From positions 558,001 through 622,000 of the forward strand of contig JADNRY010000003.1 in the NCBI GenBank assembly GCA_015501585.1: a stretch of DNA of 64,000 nt, in the 5' to 3' direction. The notes below the pieces were generated by a model that was not told the origin of the DNA, ran no database searches, and saw only the letters and a list, made by a program, of their open reading frames with translations. The translations under genes and the position numbers were made by a program. The first letter of the stretch is position 1. Each line of letters starts with the position of its first letter. This document shows positions 1 to 11,013 of this stretch, piece by piece. Origin of the DNA: Rhodocollybia butyracea (Eukaryota; Basidiomycota; Agaricomycetes; Agaricales; Omphalotaceae).

Positions 1-2
1 AC

Positions 3-98
3 GACACTGGTGCTACGATTGAACATATCGAACATGCAGATCCTTCCAAGAATGCGTATGAGCTGGCGCCGCAGAAAGGAAAACACAAAGCGAGCTGA
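3..98 (+). CDS. 3' end of a gene entering from the left edge
   Basis: An open frame runs from base 3 to a TGA at 96-98 and encodes 31 residues of polar, lysine-rich tail ending in KGKHKAS. No motif is visible, so no function can be given. It is read as the last coding exon of a plus-strand gene whose body lies outside the window. A 31-codon open stretch can also arise by chance, so this is tentative. Confidence 0.3.
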   Translation, partial: DTGATIEHIEHADPSKNAYELAPQKGKHKAS

Positions 99-2268
99 GG
101 CCTAGGACTCGAGAGTTTTTGAACATTTAAAACTATTATGTGCGTATGTTTCTACCCGGTTGTTGTGTATGTCTCTAATTTGGAACATAGATACCGATGT
201 AATTATATATGAATTCGAAAGATGTGTATTACCCAGCCGGCTTCCAGCGTCCATATCGTCATCCCTCGTCAAGAACACAATTATAATGCCACCAAGATTT
301 CGCTTGGCTCTCTTTTGTTCTCGTCTCCTCTTCTCCGTTCCTCTTATCTTGTTTTGTATGAACAATATGGGTCGCAAAGGAGTGCCTTGCGCATGAACAG
401 AGTCGGACTCCAACGATCTCGCACTAATTGTATTCGATCGCGTTCTCCCGATTACGAATTGCCTTTGTGTGCCGCTGGCGTGCATGTATCTGACTATCTT
501 ACAACAGCTTGCTTGCCCAAAATCATATTCCTTTCGCTCTGGTGTAATGGGACTGCGTGGAGATACAATTTCGAAGTTCGTTAGAATTAATCATGTCAGA
601 GATCCAGCCCTCACATGCACGCCTAGCACAGAAGCTTTTCAAACGGTCACATACACTGATGCCGTCGAAAGTGCCATGCATATGAACCCTGTCTTAGAGT
701 TCGAAGAAAGGATATTACGGGCACTGCTCTTGTGATTGTCCCAGTTAGAGTTCAAGACCTTACTTAGACGACTACTCTGCAACGGACAACGCCTGCGCTC
801 TGTCGTGTCAAGCTCAAGGTTAGTCAAAGCATTAAGCCAAGAGGAGAACGATGATTTCCACGAGGTTGGTGGCGTTGAGCCGCAATGAGGTTATCTTGTG
901 TCAATCCGCGGAATATACCCAGGTCTGGATAAGATGATCGAAGCCCGAGGCTCAAATGGTGACGATACTGCTAGTAGAGCCAAGGCTCGTATGGCCCACC
1001 GCGTTTGTGTCCGAGGAGTGCCCACGATTCACGTGTCCGTGGCCATGATTGGAGATTAGAGTCTCAGGCAAGTCTCCGCTACTCGAACCTCATTTTCCGG
1101 GCATGACAAGGCTCATTGAACCAAAAAAAACAATTTGTCTGAGCTGACCCCATGTGCACAATAGCGCTAAAGAGTCATTGAGGGGAGCATGTTCATGCAG
1201 GTGGACCAATTTAGAAGAAGGGGAGTTAAAATCTATGGGATAACATATAAGCATCCGGGAAATACGTGTTTTAGTACAGGAGATACACGGACCCACAAAG
1301 GCATTACCCAGAGAAAAAGATGGACTGATGAAGCCAAAACTTGCTTCGTCGAGTCACTTGATGACTGGGGGATACAAAGCCTGGCTAGCCGTCTTGTAGC
1401 GCCTGAAGAAAAATCGTTTGTAAGGTTACGGGATATATTCACCAGGGGAACTGAAATTGATTCGGGGACTTCTTTCGCTTCTGGAGGAAATACAAGAGGA
1501 TACCAATAAGCACTGTGATGCCTTCACCCAGCTGGTAACCTCAATGTCTGTGGAGTACCTAGGTATGATGGAATGGTATATCTCGCGGGAGTTCAGGTTG
1601 TGCCATTTCCGCAGGTTGCCAGCAGTGGAGGATGAGTGTCGCGCGTTGCTGGGTTGCGAAGGTCAGGGGGTGTTCGCACCGGATTTGCTGGTTGTTCGCC
1701 AGGGCTTGTACAACCTGCTCCGTAGGTCGCTGTTCGATCGTCGGGTTCTCACCTTGACAGCGAAGATTACATTTGATGTACTAAGTATCTTCTCTGGAAA
1801 GGAGCCTTATATACCTGAGCCGCACCTGTATGTTACATAGTTCGCAGTGAATTCTATTTTTCTCGAAGTTGAATATGCGCATCACTGTATGATACTCGTG
1901 CACGCAGTTGGCTCGGTGCACTGGGGTGATTGAGTCCATCCTGCCACTGCGCGGGCCCTGGTTGTTCCTCACTGATGATGGGACCGCGCCGGTTCTTTCT
2001 TCCTTCCTTCCTTCCTTCCTTCCTTCCTTCCTCCCTTCCTCATACATAGCCACATATATATCAGGTACGTATATTATCTAATCCAATTGCTCTTGTCCTT
2101 TGACCACCACATCGTCGCAGTTCCACTCGCTCTGAGTGTCAATGGTCTTGTTTTCATCAACATACTGAGTGAGTCCCACAGTTTGTAAGCACATATCTTC
2201 AACCACTGACATCTTCATGTGGACTATAATAGAAATACAAGAGGGAAGAATGCACTACAAAACTGTTG
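99..2268. other. gene-poor spacer with unassigned ORFs
   Basis: No recognisable gene was found here. Two overlapping plus-strand open stretches at about 1189-1509 and 1457-1840 (106 and 127 codons) have no motif I recognise and no clear intron linking them. Shorter open stretches at 102-735 lie on both strands and look like chance. The only clear sequence feature is the TTCC microsatellite near 2 kb. Confidence 0.5.
1994..2040. repeat. (TTCC)n microsatellite
   Basis: A run of about eleven CTTC/TTCC tetranucleotide units with one CTCCC interruption near the right end. On the minus strand it reads GGAA and produces an artificial KEGR-repeat open frame that should not be called a gene. Confidence 0.9.
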
Positions 2269-3456
2269 TCAGACAAATGTAATCCGGTATACAAGCACTG
2301 TACAGACCCCAATTAATGGTATCAGGATACCCAGCCACTGTATCATGGACACACAGAAGACCTGTAATCTATTCTCCGGACCAGTGAATAGTACAAACCC
2401 ACTTGCAGCATATAACAGCTGCATAAGATATGAAATTGGAACCGAATGGTAAGGAAATGAATAACTACCTGGAGAACACCAAAAATGAAACCTGACTCTA
2501 TCCAAAGGAGTAACACTTGTTGGGCTTTGGTAATTTTAAAGCCCCTTTTTCGCAGGTCCCGCCTATGCAACCTAATGATGCTTGAGAGATGCTTGCTACT
2601 GGACATTATGACAACTCACCAAGCTTTCAGGCCAATGAGAAATGTGGCACTAACATTAACGAGAAAACTAACGGCTACTCCCATTGTGTCATTGGAATTA
2701 AACACAACATTTGCCAAGACCTGATACTGGTCAAGACTCAGTACAGAAGTCTCTATCAAGTGATCGAGAAGATTGAAAAGGACCGAAGGTAACACTTCGA
2801 TTGTGATTGTGAAAATTTGCATCCCTTGACATAAGTTGTTCGAAGACCTTTGAATCCAAGGAAAGAACACACTGACCAAAATTGAGGGCTGTCAGGATGA
2901 TAAGGATGGTTTGGACATATCTGTTGAAAGGCCATATTGTCCATGCTCTCCATACAACAAGAGAATCTCCAAGAAGAAGTGTTACGGGGAGTGTCATCTT
3001 GTTAATGACTACCCAAAAGTTTAAGATAGAAACACCATTCCCATCTGGGATGGGAAGATTTAGCCTGTCCCTCAAATCGTTCAATGCAACTGCGACATTG
3101 AACAACTGAGATTCTGTGTTTGCCAAAAGGTACAGCAGTAGCAGAATTTCTGATAGGCAGTTGACGATAATGCACATCGAACTGGATTTGCCCTTGGTGT
3201 TGTGCCTTGAGTCTTTCCTAGATAAAAGTATTGTTGGATTAGCAACCCCTTTACAAAGTAGATTAAGTGCTTGAATACTTCCAGAACTAATATAATGGTA
3301 AAACCAATGAAAAAAATACACATGCCTCGAATGGCATTAGCGTTATTCGATCCAAAAAATATTTGGATAGAGTTTACCGTACGCTACTGCAGCAATAATG
3401 TTGGAAGGCAGTACATTCAGTGTGCCTGAGACCTGAGGCAGAATGTCTTGTCCCAT
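2269..3456 (-). CDS. Agaricomycete seven-helix membrane protein, multi-exon
   Basis: Polytopic membrane protein of a large agaric-expanded family of unknown function. The start chosen is the ATG at 3456 (MGQDILPQ...). An intron at 3326-3377 (GTAAAC...GCTAAT...CGAG) joins IIAAVAYG to MCIFFIGFTII, completing helix 1. A second intron after KHLIYF leads into GKSSSMCIIVNCLSE. The family hallmark TLLLGDSLVVWRAWTIW follows, then further helices including SFLVNVSATFLIGLKAW. The amphipathic LHRRDLRKRGF segment precedes LLLWIESGFIFGVLQ. A last intron (GTAGTT...ATGCAG) joins LLYAASGFVLF, and the frame stops at 2269-2271. The pattern of helix, charged loop and ESG-containing helix matches the family. No ligand or catalytic motif is visible. 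A related gene lies at 12687-13902. Confidence 0.75.
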
Positions 3457-4455
3457 AATTGTGGAGAATTGTGGTCGTTGATGAGCTGGGGAAATTGTTG
3501 GGAAATTGGGGAATAGCACATGCCACACAAAGCGGCTATATAGTATGTAAATCTTGCCGCTGGCGGACTCCCGTGGTTCAGGCGAGTGGAGCTCAAGTGG
3601 TGCGATAATTTCGGTTACCTGAATAGGCCTTATTGAAGTCTATTGAAGTACTTTCAGTGTCAAAAATCTTGAAGTCAGGATCGGGGTTCAAATCATGTTG
3701 ATCATGGTTCTTGCATGGTTCTCACCGCCGCCGGAAAGTACTCAGAAAGTGCTGCAATAAGATAAGATAATCTTGAGATAATCCTTTATAGTTTATCATA
3801 GAATTTCAGTAACACTGAGCAGGAAAGAGACTCACCACGTGAAAGGGTGCAAAACTTTCTCTACATCCAAAGAACGGACCGATTTTGTTCAACTAGTGTA
3901 TGATCTCAACCCATTAACACTTCAATCGTATCTGCGACTCCGCAAGTGGACGGCAGGCTGCCTGTGAGTCGTAGTTATCATACGACCGAAGAAAAAAACA
4001 CCGAAACTACCTATCAAAAGATGATGGGTTTGTCACATCGCAATCGAGGAGTTTAGGACACAGAATAATATTCTCTGCACAACACGTGTGTATATCTAGG
4101 AAGAACGATACCATTTATCGAGAGCTAGCTCACCCAAGCATACCAGTTCCAATGTTTCTATTTCGGAAACTCACAACATCAAGATCTCACCTGTCCATCT
4201 CCCTCGCACAGCACGAAAACTTTCGTGGGATGAAGTGAGGCGAACTAGTCCGAAGCATAGCTATCGTTAGCATTCGTTGTACGAGGAGTACGACAGTACA
4301 GTGCATTCAGACTATAAGATCCCAGTGCGTCCCTGAGCGAAGGTAAAAAAAAGCGTAACCAACAAAGATTAGGGCCCAAAATATCATACCTCCCGCCGCA
4401 AGTCTAAGTCATTCAATCCTCAGTCCTTCGATGGCTCGCGCCCAGCGCATAGCAT
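3457..4455. other. intergenic spacer, nothing recognised
   Basis: About 1 kb between two minus-strand genes. It should hold the promoter of the membrane protein gene on its left edge. No open frame, tRNA or repeat could be supported. Confidence 0.5.
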
Positions 4456-5456
4456 TCAAGCACACCACAACCATCTTCCAGCAGGCATCAACAAATACGC
4501 AAATCCTACCACACCAATCAAATAGGCAGAAACAACCCTCCCTTTCCTTCCTTCGCTCTCCCCCGTCCGCAAATCTTCAGCAAATTCCGGAAATCCCATA
4601 ATATTGCAAAATACATGAGCGGTAATGGGCACGAAAATAGAGTGACCAGTTTGAAGGAACAGATATGCGCAATGCGCGCCGAATAGTGTCGTATATGCCA
4701 TTTGGAATACTACACATAAAGATGAGTTGAGTGGAACGGTGCACAAAAACACAGTATATGAAGCTCACCAGAACTCAGAATGGCACGCTTCAACGCTGCC
4801 TGCGTCCGTCCAAACCTATTGTACGTCTCCCACGCATGATGCAGATGTGCCAGTCCAAAATTAAGCGGCGTGGTAAAAACAAGGCTTGCCTTCGACGAGG
4901 CGAGCTTCGGAGAAAGCTGGTACACTGAAAGCACGCAAGCCCGAAAGACAATCTCCTCAGTTATAGGAGCAACCACATAGTTTCTTAACCCTGCCCAATT
5001 AAAGAACAACGTGCGCGTCCGTGCTGCTAGAGAGTCATATCTCGATGAAGAGGAAAGAAATGATGCGTAGAGTGGGCCCAGGAACAGAAGTGGTGTGACA
5101 AGATGCGGAGCAAGGGTACAGTATATAGATGACAGCGAGCTTGGAAGAAAAGGCCAGAGTCCCAACCCAGCCAGAGCTACTGGAACGGACTGGTGAATCC
5201 AACATATTATACCGACACATAATACTGTTGCAATCGAAACAGCAGTGATTCTGGATTTGATGACGTCTGGGTCATCTCTCCAGCGTTCATTATGTGCTCT
5301 CATCCGTTCTCGAGGTTTGTCTGCGGGACCTGCCTTTGTGGGCTGAGTAGTAAACACCAGCCGAGTCGTTTTCAAGACGTATATTGATCCAACGTAAATG
5401 CTGGCGAATGCAACTCCGAGAAGATGGGCTGTGTGTGGTGACAGGGTGGTCGACAT
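4456..5456 (-). CDS. RCE1: CAAX prenyl protease 2 (RCE1 type)
   Basis: Type II CAAX protease of the endoplasmic reticulum, which removes the -AAX tripeptide from prenylated proteins such as Ras, Rho and a-type pheromones. Two exons, 5456-4769 and 4709-4456, flank a 59-nt intron (GTGAGC...GTGTAG) and encode 313 residues, usual for the family. All three ABI/CPBP motifs are present: EEIVFR (E167, E168, R172), the histidine-bearing FGLAHLHHAWE (around H204-H207), and ITAHVFCN (H261, N265). Several hydrophobic helices lie before and between them (about 12-35, 71-110, 118-135). The start at 5456 (MSTTLSPH) fits the family length; a longer in-frame extension lacks membrane character. The 3' end of the dioxygenase gene lies 269 bp upstream on the same strand. 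Confidence 0.9.
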
Positions 5457-5725
5457 GAGTGGTTGTGGTGGTACGAGAAAGACCATGATGAAAGACTTAA
5501 AAGAGACAATAAAGAATATAAGCGCCTGCATCGAAGCGCCCGTGTTATTGACAATACGACTGTTCCTAATTGAGACTGTGCTGGTTATCATCCTCCTCCT
5601 CCTCGACAATACAAGCCCTTGTATAGGTTCATGGAAATACAAAATATACATTTTCCTAGTAACTTGTCCACTGCATACAACTCTGAAGCCTCGAGGTAGC
5701 ACCGCCCACCTTACCACGCTCTGTG

Positions 5726-7501
5726 TCAATCGTACTTTCCCTTCCCGTCAGCAAAGTTATTGCCAACTTTCTTCATGAGAAATTCTCCGTAAACAGTTGG
5801 TTTGTATTCTTTGCTCTTCACTTTGATCTCTCCTGCCTGAACATCACCCCCAGCCAGCTTGTCCTTGTTTTCCCTCTCTTGAGTTCGAAGGGCGGCGGCG
5901 AGAGGCTTGACTAGCGCATTGAAGTTTGGTTCGAAGAAGAATGGATTCTGAAGAGGATTTAAATTAAATCAGTTGGTCATTTGAAACTCGCTTAAGGTGC
6001 AGTAGATCCAATGGAAGTTGAAGGCACTCACGAAACACTATACAAGTGGCGAGTAAGCTTTCGTTATAAACAGAGACAAGGGAAACCTTACCGGTAATTA
6101 CTACCTCTATGAACGACGCGATGGAGAGTTGACTTGTACAGACCCCCAGACCAGATCTCCCCTTTCAAAAATCATCAAGACAAGAGGTAAGCTACACTAC
6201 TAGAAAAAACGTACACACTAGTCGCATCAGAACATAATCAGATCTAGTAAAACTCCAACACGACGCTAAAGCTCAAACCGACTCACTTTCTCCAATATTA
6301 CAAACTACGCATCCGGATATGGGATCAGCAGTTATCCAGACGCCTTCTTCATCACCTTGCTCTGCAGGTAATCCAGAAAGATCTGGATCGATATCAGAAC
6401 GTGAGCGTCGGAGGAAGACTTGTAAAGCGTTGGGTGTTGGGTCGGCGTAGAGGAATCTTTGTATGTATTAGAGTGGCGGAGAGAGAGCCACGAAGAAACA
6501 AGGACGTACGTCAAGCACCCATAATCTCTGCGTTCACCGGTGTCAACACGGATTATGAGCAAGGAGACACGATACTTACTTGTGAGCACCACACGAGAAC
6601 CCGTCATGATCATTAGGCAAAGGAGGATATCCTAAGTAAGAAGCCCAGTCAACCAGTAGTCCACGATCAGACCCAAAACCACAACTACAAGACCTATTGC
6701 CCTCATAACCCAAAAGCTATTGTCAACTTGACCACGAAGGTCTTTCCATTCGTCTGCAGACATTCCTAGTCCAGATGCCATTCTACAAAACCGAATCGAA
6801 AACATAAGCATTTCAGTAACACATAGGCCTGGCGATTGAGGGACGCACGCTTCCATAACCACAAGACCTAGCATCTTCATCTTTTCCACCCAAGCCTCGT
6901 ACTTTTCCCTGAACTGAGGGACTTGAGGCCATTGATTCTCTCCCCATAACGGTTTGGTCTTGTCTGGATTGTCAACTGGACGATAGAAATCGATTCCTTC
7001 ATGATTATCAGCTTTCCCATTTGTTACATTCTCCTTTAACCTGTATTCATGAACAACTACGTGAAACTTGCTGGGATCGCGATGGCTCACCTGGCATAAC
7101 CTGCGAAATGAAACGAAACAAGATTTTTGAGCAATTGTGTAACTTACATCGAATCAATCACAACAGGCTCACTCACCCCTCGCAGAATCCTGATTACTTA
7201 GTGCGAGTTTATCCTTCTCCTCCTGCGGCAGGCCAAAAAAGATCCTAGCCAACTCGGTCAACTCTTCCGGTTCACTCGGATCTGACATAGCAGAGATATC
7301 GAGATAGAAAAACCCGAAATCGCGACACGCTGCATGGAGAGCTGAGGATACTGCTGTTCTTGCAGTTTCGATTTCGACTTGGGATTGAGCGGCAGAAGGT
7401 TGAGTGAGATATGGGGCGATGTTGATGATTGGGAGGGAGAGTGAGCTTGCTGGTGAAGACAAAGGATTTGGCTTTGGAAGGGAACTTGAACTGGAGACCA
7501 T
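5726..7501 (-). CDS. 2-oxoglutarate/Fe(II) dioxygenase, isopenicillin-N-synthase-like
   Basis: Cytosolic non-heme iron dioxygenase of the IPNS/DIOX superfamily; the substrate cannot be deduced. Exon 1 (from ATG 7501) carries the DIOX_N domain: LPIINIAPYL, then RDFGFFYLDI and ARIFFGLPQEEKDKLAL. The next exons give LKENVTNGKADNHEGIDFYR, PLWGENQWP and SGLGMSADEW. Iron ligands are visible: HKDYG (HxD) after splicing CACAA to AGATTATGGG, and the distal histidine in STLHRVVHRG. The 2OG-binding Arg/Ser is probably in the exon reading SNYR before PFFFEPNFNALV. The protein ends ...VYGEFLMKKVGNNFADGKGKYD with TGA at 5726-5728. At least seven short introns are needed. Related fungal proteins are general oxidases; no biosynthetic partner genes sit beside it. 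Confidence 0.85.
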
Positions 7502-7644
7502 CGTTGTGTATGAAGAAGCTCAATGTAATAGATAAGGTCAAATCCATAAATGGAAATTGATAAGATCTCTCGGACTGCAATTACTCGAACATAGGAAAAT
7601 AAAAAATTCATAGTTATTATAATAAGTAACGGAATGCAAAAATG

Positions 7645-9155
7645 CTAAGGCGGAGGAGAATCCTGAGTCTGAGTATAAATCGTACGTCCAGAAGGATTTC
7701 CTGGCCCCTGCAAAAACCCAGTCGCAGAACCACCACCACTAGCTGCCGGCCCTGTGTACGCTCTACGAAATGAAGATGGTTGTATCTGTGGCTGAGAAGG
7801 CTGGTTCGTCGACGCAGAAGCAGAAGCAGAAGATTCCGAATTCTGAGTTGGAGCTGGACTAGTCGTATCATTCGGCGAGGCCGAAGCAGACGCAGACGCA
7901 GATGTCGTGATAGTTATAGCATCGCGTCGTTGCTCTGGCGCAGCAGCAGCAGCAGTATGCGATTCTGCTGTCGCACTCGTAGTGGCAGTCGCAGAATGGC
8001 GTAAAGAATCCACAGTTATCGGTTCCGTCCAATGCGTCCATGGTCTCGCATCGAGAACGTTACTAGACCCTGATCCCTGTGCACCATCCCACGTCATAAG
8101 CTGACCGCCGCCAGGTCTGTTATTACTCGTGCTGGTACTGCTAGAGCTTGCGAATGCACTATGCGAATGCGTATGCGCTCCATTCACCTGCAGATGTTCA
8201 CTATTGCCATTTCCATTGGCGACCCTAAAACTGGACGTGGTGCTGTTATCATACTTGAATTCGCGTGGCGGCAGCAGAACCCCATTATTTCCGTTCCCGT
8301 TTACAGCTTGTTTTGGCGGCTTTGGCTTAGAAGAGGAGGAGCTGCTTGCTTTTAGGGGTAATGGCACAGAGGCGGATTTCGACAAGAGTTTTGCCTGTGG
8401 AGAAGGAACGTCGGAAAAGGGGTCTTTTAGTGCTGCTTCTCGCAATTCAAGAGCATCGGAGAGAGACATGGGATAGGGTATGATGTCTGTAATTTTGAGG
8501 CGCGTCAATAACTGAGCGGAAAGTACAAGCGGATTAGGATACCTTTGAGAAACATAAACTCTTGGTATTGTCGCGTGGTGTCGGCTTGAGAAAAACGAAG
8601 GTTAGAGAGATTTGACATGTAGAAGTAAACACACACCCATGTCGCGGTAATTAATCGCGTTTCTTCTAGCCGTAGTAGCTTGCCTGTGACCGCCTTGGAC
8701 AAGACGCTTGATAAATTCTTCCTGAGATATACCTCAGGCCTCGATAAGTGATTCAAGATACATGAACTGCCTACCGTAGCAACAGACAGAACGAATAAAC
8801 CTTCTTTTGATAATGAAAGACTGCCAGTCACTCCTGGATAGATCATTAGAGAGCTGAAAATGAACAAACAGGGAACCCAACCATCTGCTTGTAGGATATT
8901 TTCGATTTTGACTGCAGGCATAATCGTCGTTCCTGGTACACGGCGGTGATGTTTTGAGCCACCAGAACTATCGAGAGAATCATCCTCGGGTTCCGACGCA
9001 GACGCCAATTCGTCAATTTCCTCTTCCTCGTCTTCAATGATCTCGTCTTCTACATCCAAACCGTTCTTTTGGCTGAGATTCCAGGGTGGATTATTCTGAT
9101 TCATTGTGGGCGTAGAGTCTACTATCAGCGTTGCGGGTCCGGAGGAAATAGACAT
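7645..9155 (-). CDS. Histone-fold protein of the POLE4/Dpb3/CHRAC type with long Ser/Ala tail
   Basis: Probably the histone-fold subunit shared by DNA polymerase epsilon and chromatin accessibility complexes (Dpb3/POLE4/CHRAC15 type). Start is the ATG at 9155 (MSISSGPATL); the open frame further upstream lacks an ATG. An acidic stretch (EDEIIEDEEEEIDELAS) precedes the fold. Splicing four introns gives IMPAVKIENILQADG, VTGSLSLSKEGLFVLSVAT, EEFIKRLVQGGHRQATTARR, NAINYRDMA, then YQEFMFLKDIIPYPMSL, the canonical CBF/NF-Y fold ending in FL.DIIP. After this comes about 280 residues of low-complexity Ser, Ala, Thr, Pro and Asn, far longer than in yeast Dpb3. It shares a 167-bp divergent promoter with the gene at 9323. 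Assignment among Dpb3, Dls1 and CHRAC1 is uncertain. Confidence 0.8.
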
Positions 9156-9322
9156 AGCGAAGGGGGACAATGGGATTTTCAATGCTTATGTGTAGAGTTA
9201 CAACTTGACAGAGAAAGAGAGAAAGCCGGAGGAAAGGAAATAAAAAATCAACACAACAACAAGGAACGAGCAAGCGGCAGGAGTCCAAACACTGTTCAAT
9301 AAGTTTTCTCGTCGGAACTATC
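9156..9322. promoter_or_regulatory. 167-bp divergent promoter
   Basis: The start codons of the histone-fold gene (minus) and the zinc-knuckle gene (plus) are 167 bp apart, so both promoters must lie here. The segment contains an AACAACAAGGAACGA purine-rich stretch. No TATA box is evident, as expected for housekeeping genes. Confidence 0.6.
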
Positions 9323-9993
9323 ATGTCCAAATTCGCTCCTCATCACCGTGGCACCAATAATCCACGGGCGACATCTAGTACAGTTTGCCAGAAATGCCTT
9401 GGAACAGGTATGTACATAGGTTTCCATGTCTTTCTAAATCTCAACTAATTATCCAACGTACAGGCCATTTTACCTACCAATGCAAAGGGACAACTAAATA
9501 CCTCTCCAGGCCATCGAGAACACAGCAACTGGAGAACCCTCGTGTTTTAGCCAAACTCAAAGCCAGCGGGCAGCCATCGGTAGAAGTTCCTGAAGAATTC
9601 AAAAAACCGTGCGTGAATCTGTTATTCAACGCCGTGGAATTTGTTCGTTTACACGTTTTATTAGAAGCGGAACGGCGAATCGTTTATTAGAAGCAAAAGA
9701 AAAGGAACGAGCAGAGTCGAGTAAGAAGAGAAATCGACAGTACGTTGTTGTATATCTCTTACCAGTCAAGCTACGCTAAATCTGTTTACAGTTCATCGCA
9801 TTCTTCGTCCGGCGACTCCAATAGTGATAGCGATTCGGACAGCGACAGTAGTTCGTCTCACTCTGACTCAAGTTCAGACTCTGATTCGGATAGCAATGCT
9901 AGTCGCTCCCGAACTTACAAGCGACGAAGAAGGAGCACCAGCAAGGATAAGGACAAGGACAGAAAACGGTCCGCATCTGCGGATTCACGATGA
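9323..9993 (+). CDS. ZCCHC10-like zinc knuckle protein with SD and RS-like tail
   Basis: Small nuclear protein of the ZCCHC10-like group; a role in RNA binding or splicing is inferred from the family. Exon 1 (9323-9407) and an intron at 9408-9463 are clear. The joined CCHC knuckle reads CQKCLGTGHFTYQC (C22, C25, H30, C35), followed by the family motif KYLSRPSRTQQLENP. Two more introns join EEFKKP to SGTANRLLEAKEKERAESSK, then to a tail of Ser/Asp repeats (about 9790-9900) and a basic KRRRRSTSKDKDKDRKR segment, ending at TGA 9991-9993. It faces the histone-fold gene across a shared promoter and converges with the V-ATPase gene 116 bp downstream. Confidence 0.85.
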
Positions 9994-10109
9994 TGATTTC
10001 TATGTGTACAGTCTTGATTATGGATTCGGGTATGGGGTATGGATGATGGATGAACGTGCAAGAAGATATTATAGTGCTGTAACACGGAATAGATCGAGAG
10101 CATGACGCA

Positions 10110-10931
10110 TTAGCGACATAGATTTTCGAAACCGCTAGCGACCTTCGAGTTCATGATCAGTGCAACAATTAGTCTGAGAAACGGTCAGAGTTGTATGTTG
10201 TAAGGAAAAGCATAGCATGACGTACCCATACAATCCCAACACTTCGGCGAAAATCAGGATGAGCACCATCGACACAAACACTTTGGATTCTTGGAAGTAG
10301 GCTCGTACACACTGCAAAGTAGCTTCAGGAAACATTCCAAAAGAAAGAAATCGTAGTAAACATACCGCGTCGCCAACGATGCCAATAGCATACCCAGCAG
10401 TAAGCCCCGTAAACCCACAAGCCAATCCAGCTCCTAGGTGTACGAAGCCAGCAAATAGAGGGTAGCCTTCCGGTGTTACTATATGAACCGGAAATACCTA
10501 AGTACAAGTGGCGGGTGGGTTAAAGTACGACGGATACATACATGAGCCGGAAATTAGCACAGAAACGACGAGCCCATACACCGCAATTATACCAGACATA
10601 ACGACTGGTATAAGTGACTTGAAATACAGCTTTAGTTGACGTATAACACAAACAGAGGTAACGCACTTTCATGATTAATTCAGGCTTGAATGTTCCAAGA
10701 CCTGCGATACCGATTCCTGCTTTGGCTGTACCAAAGGCAGCTCCAACCGCTGGATAGGTATTCCTAGTGAGTTCCAAGGTACACTGAGACAATTTTATGA
10801 AGCATCGTACTGCTGAGAATCATCTGTATGACGAGTCAGTTAAGGTATCTGGCTTTCAGCTCTTACAGGCTTACTGCAGAAGCTACGCCTGCAAAGCCGA
10901 AAAACGGCGCATATGGTGGGCAGACAGACAT
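10110..10931 (-). CDS. VMA11: V-ATPase proteolipid subunit c' (Vma11 type)
   Basis: Four-helix proteolipid of the vacuolar H+-ATPase V0 ring. The ATG at 10931 begins [20 protein letters not shown]. Spliced exons give [80 protein letters not shown] and [18 protein letters not shown], then through a last intron (GTACGT...TCTCAG) [11 protein letters not shown] and TAA at 10110-10112. The proton-carrying glutamate is in [10 protein letters not shown]. The [20 protein letters not shown] stretch resembles yeast Vma11 (c') more than Vma3 (c), hence the call; c' is a fungus-specific paralogue. Its start lies 82 bp from that of uL6m on the other strand. The C-terminal tail SGFENLCR is unusual for the family. 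Confidence 0.88.
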
Positions 10932-11013
10932 AGTAGTTAGAAAGAGCAACGGTACGATGAGGAACGGCAGGCAGTTCGGAGTTTGAACCGGGCGTCTTTA
11001 TTTTTTTCTTTAC
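10932..11013. promoter_or_regulatory. 82-bp divergent promoter, V-ATPase c' / uL6m
   Basis: The two start codons are only 82 bp apart, so transcription initiation and both 5' UTRs must fit in this space or overlap. A T-rich initiator-like tract (TCTTTATTTTTTTCTTTAC) lies just before the uL6m start. Confidence 0.6.

Noticed and set aside
102..584. Overlapping ORFs of about 80-127 codons on both strands
   Set aside because: Mutually overlapping in several frames, with no motif, no canonical intron connection and low-complexity Arg/Ser content.
1781..2053. Minus-strand ORF starting with KEGR-type repeats
   Set aside because: The repeats are a translation of the TTCC microsatellite; no other coding sign.
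3081..3323. Apparent frameshift in the first membrane-protein gene
   Set aside because: Two canonical introns (after AAVAYG and after KHLIYF) restore a continuous frame, so the gene is not broken here.
7780..8476. Plus-strand Arg/Ser-rich ORFs
   Set aside because: Antisense shadows of the Ser/Ala-rich tail of the histone-fold protein.
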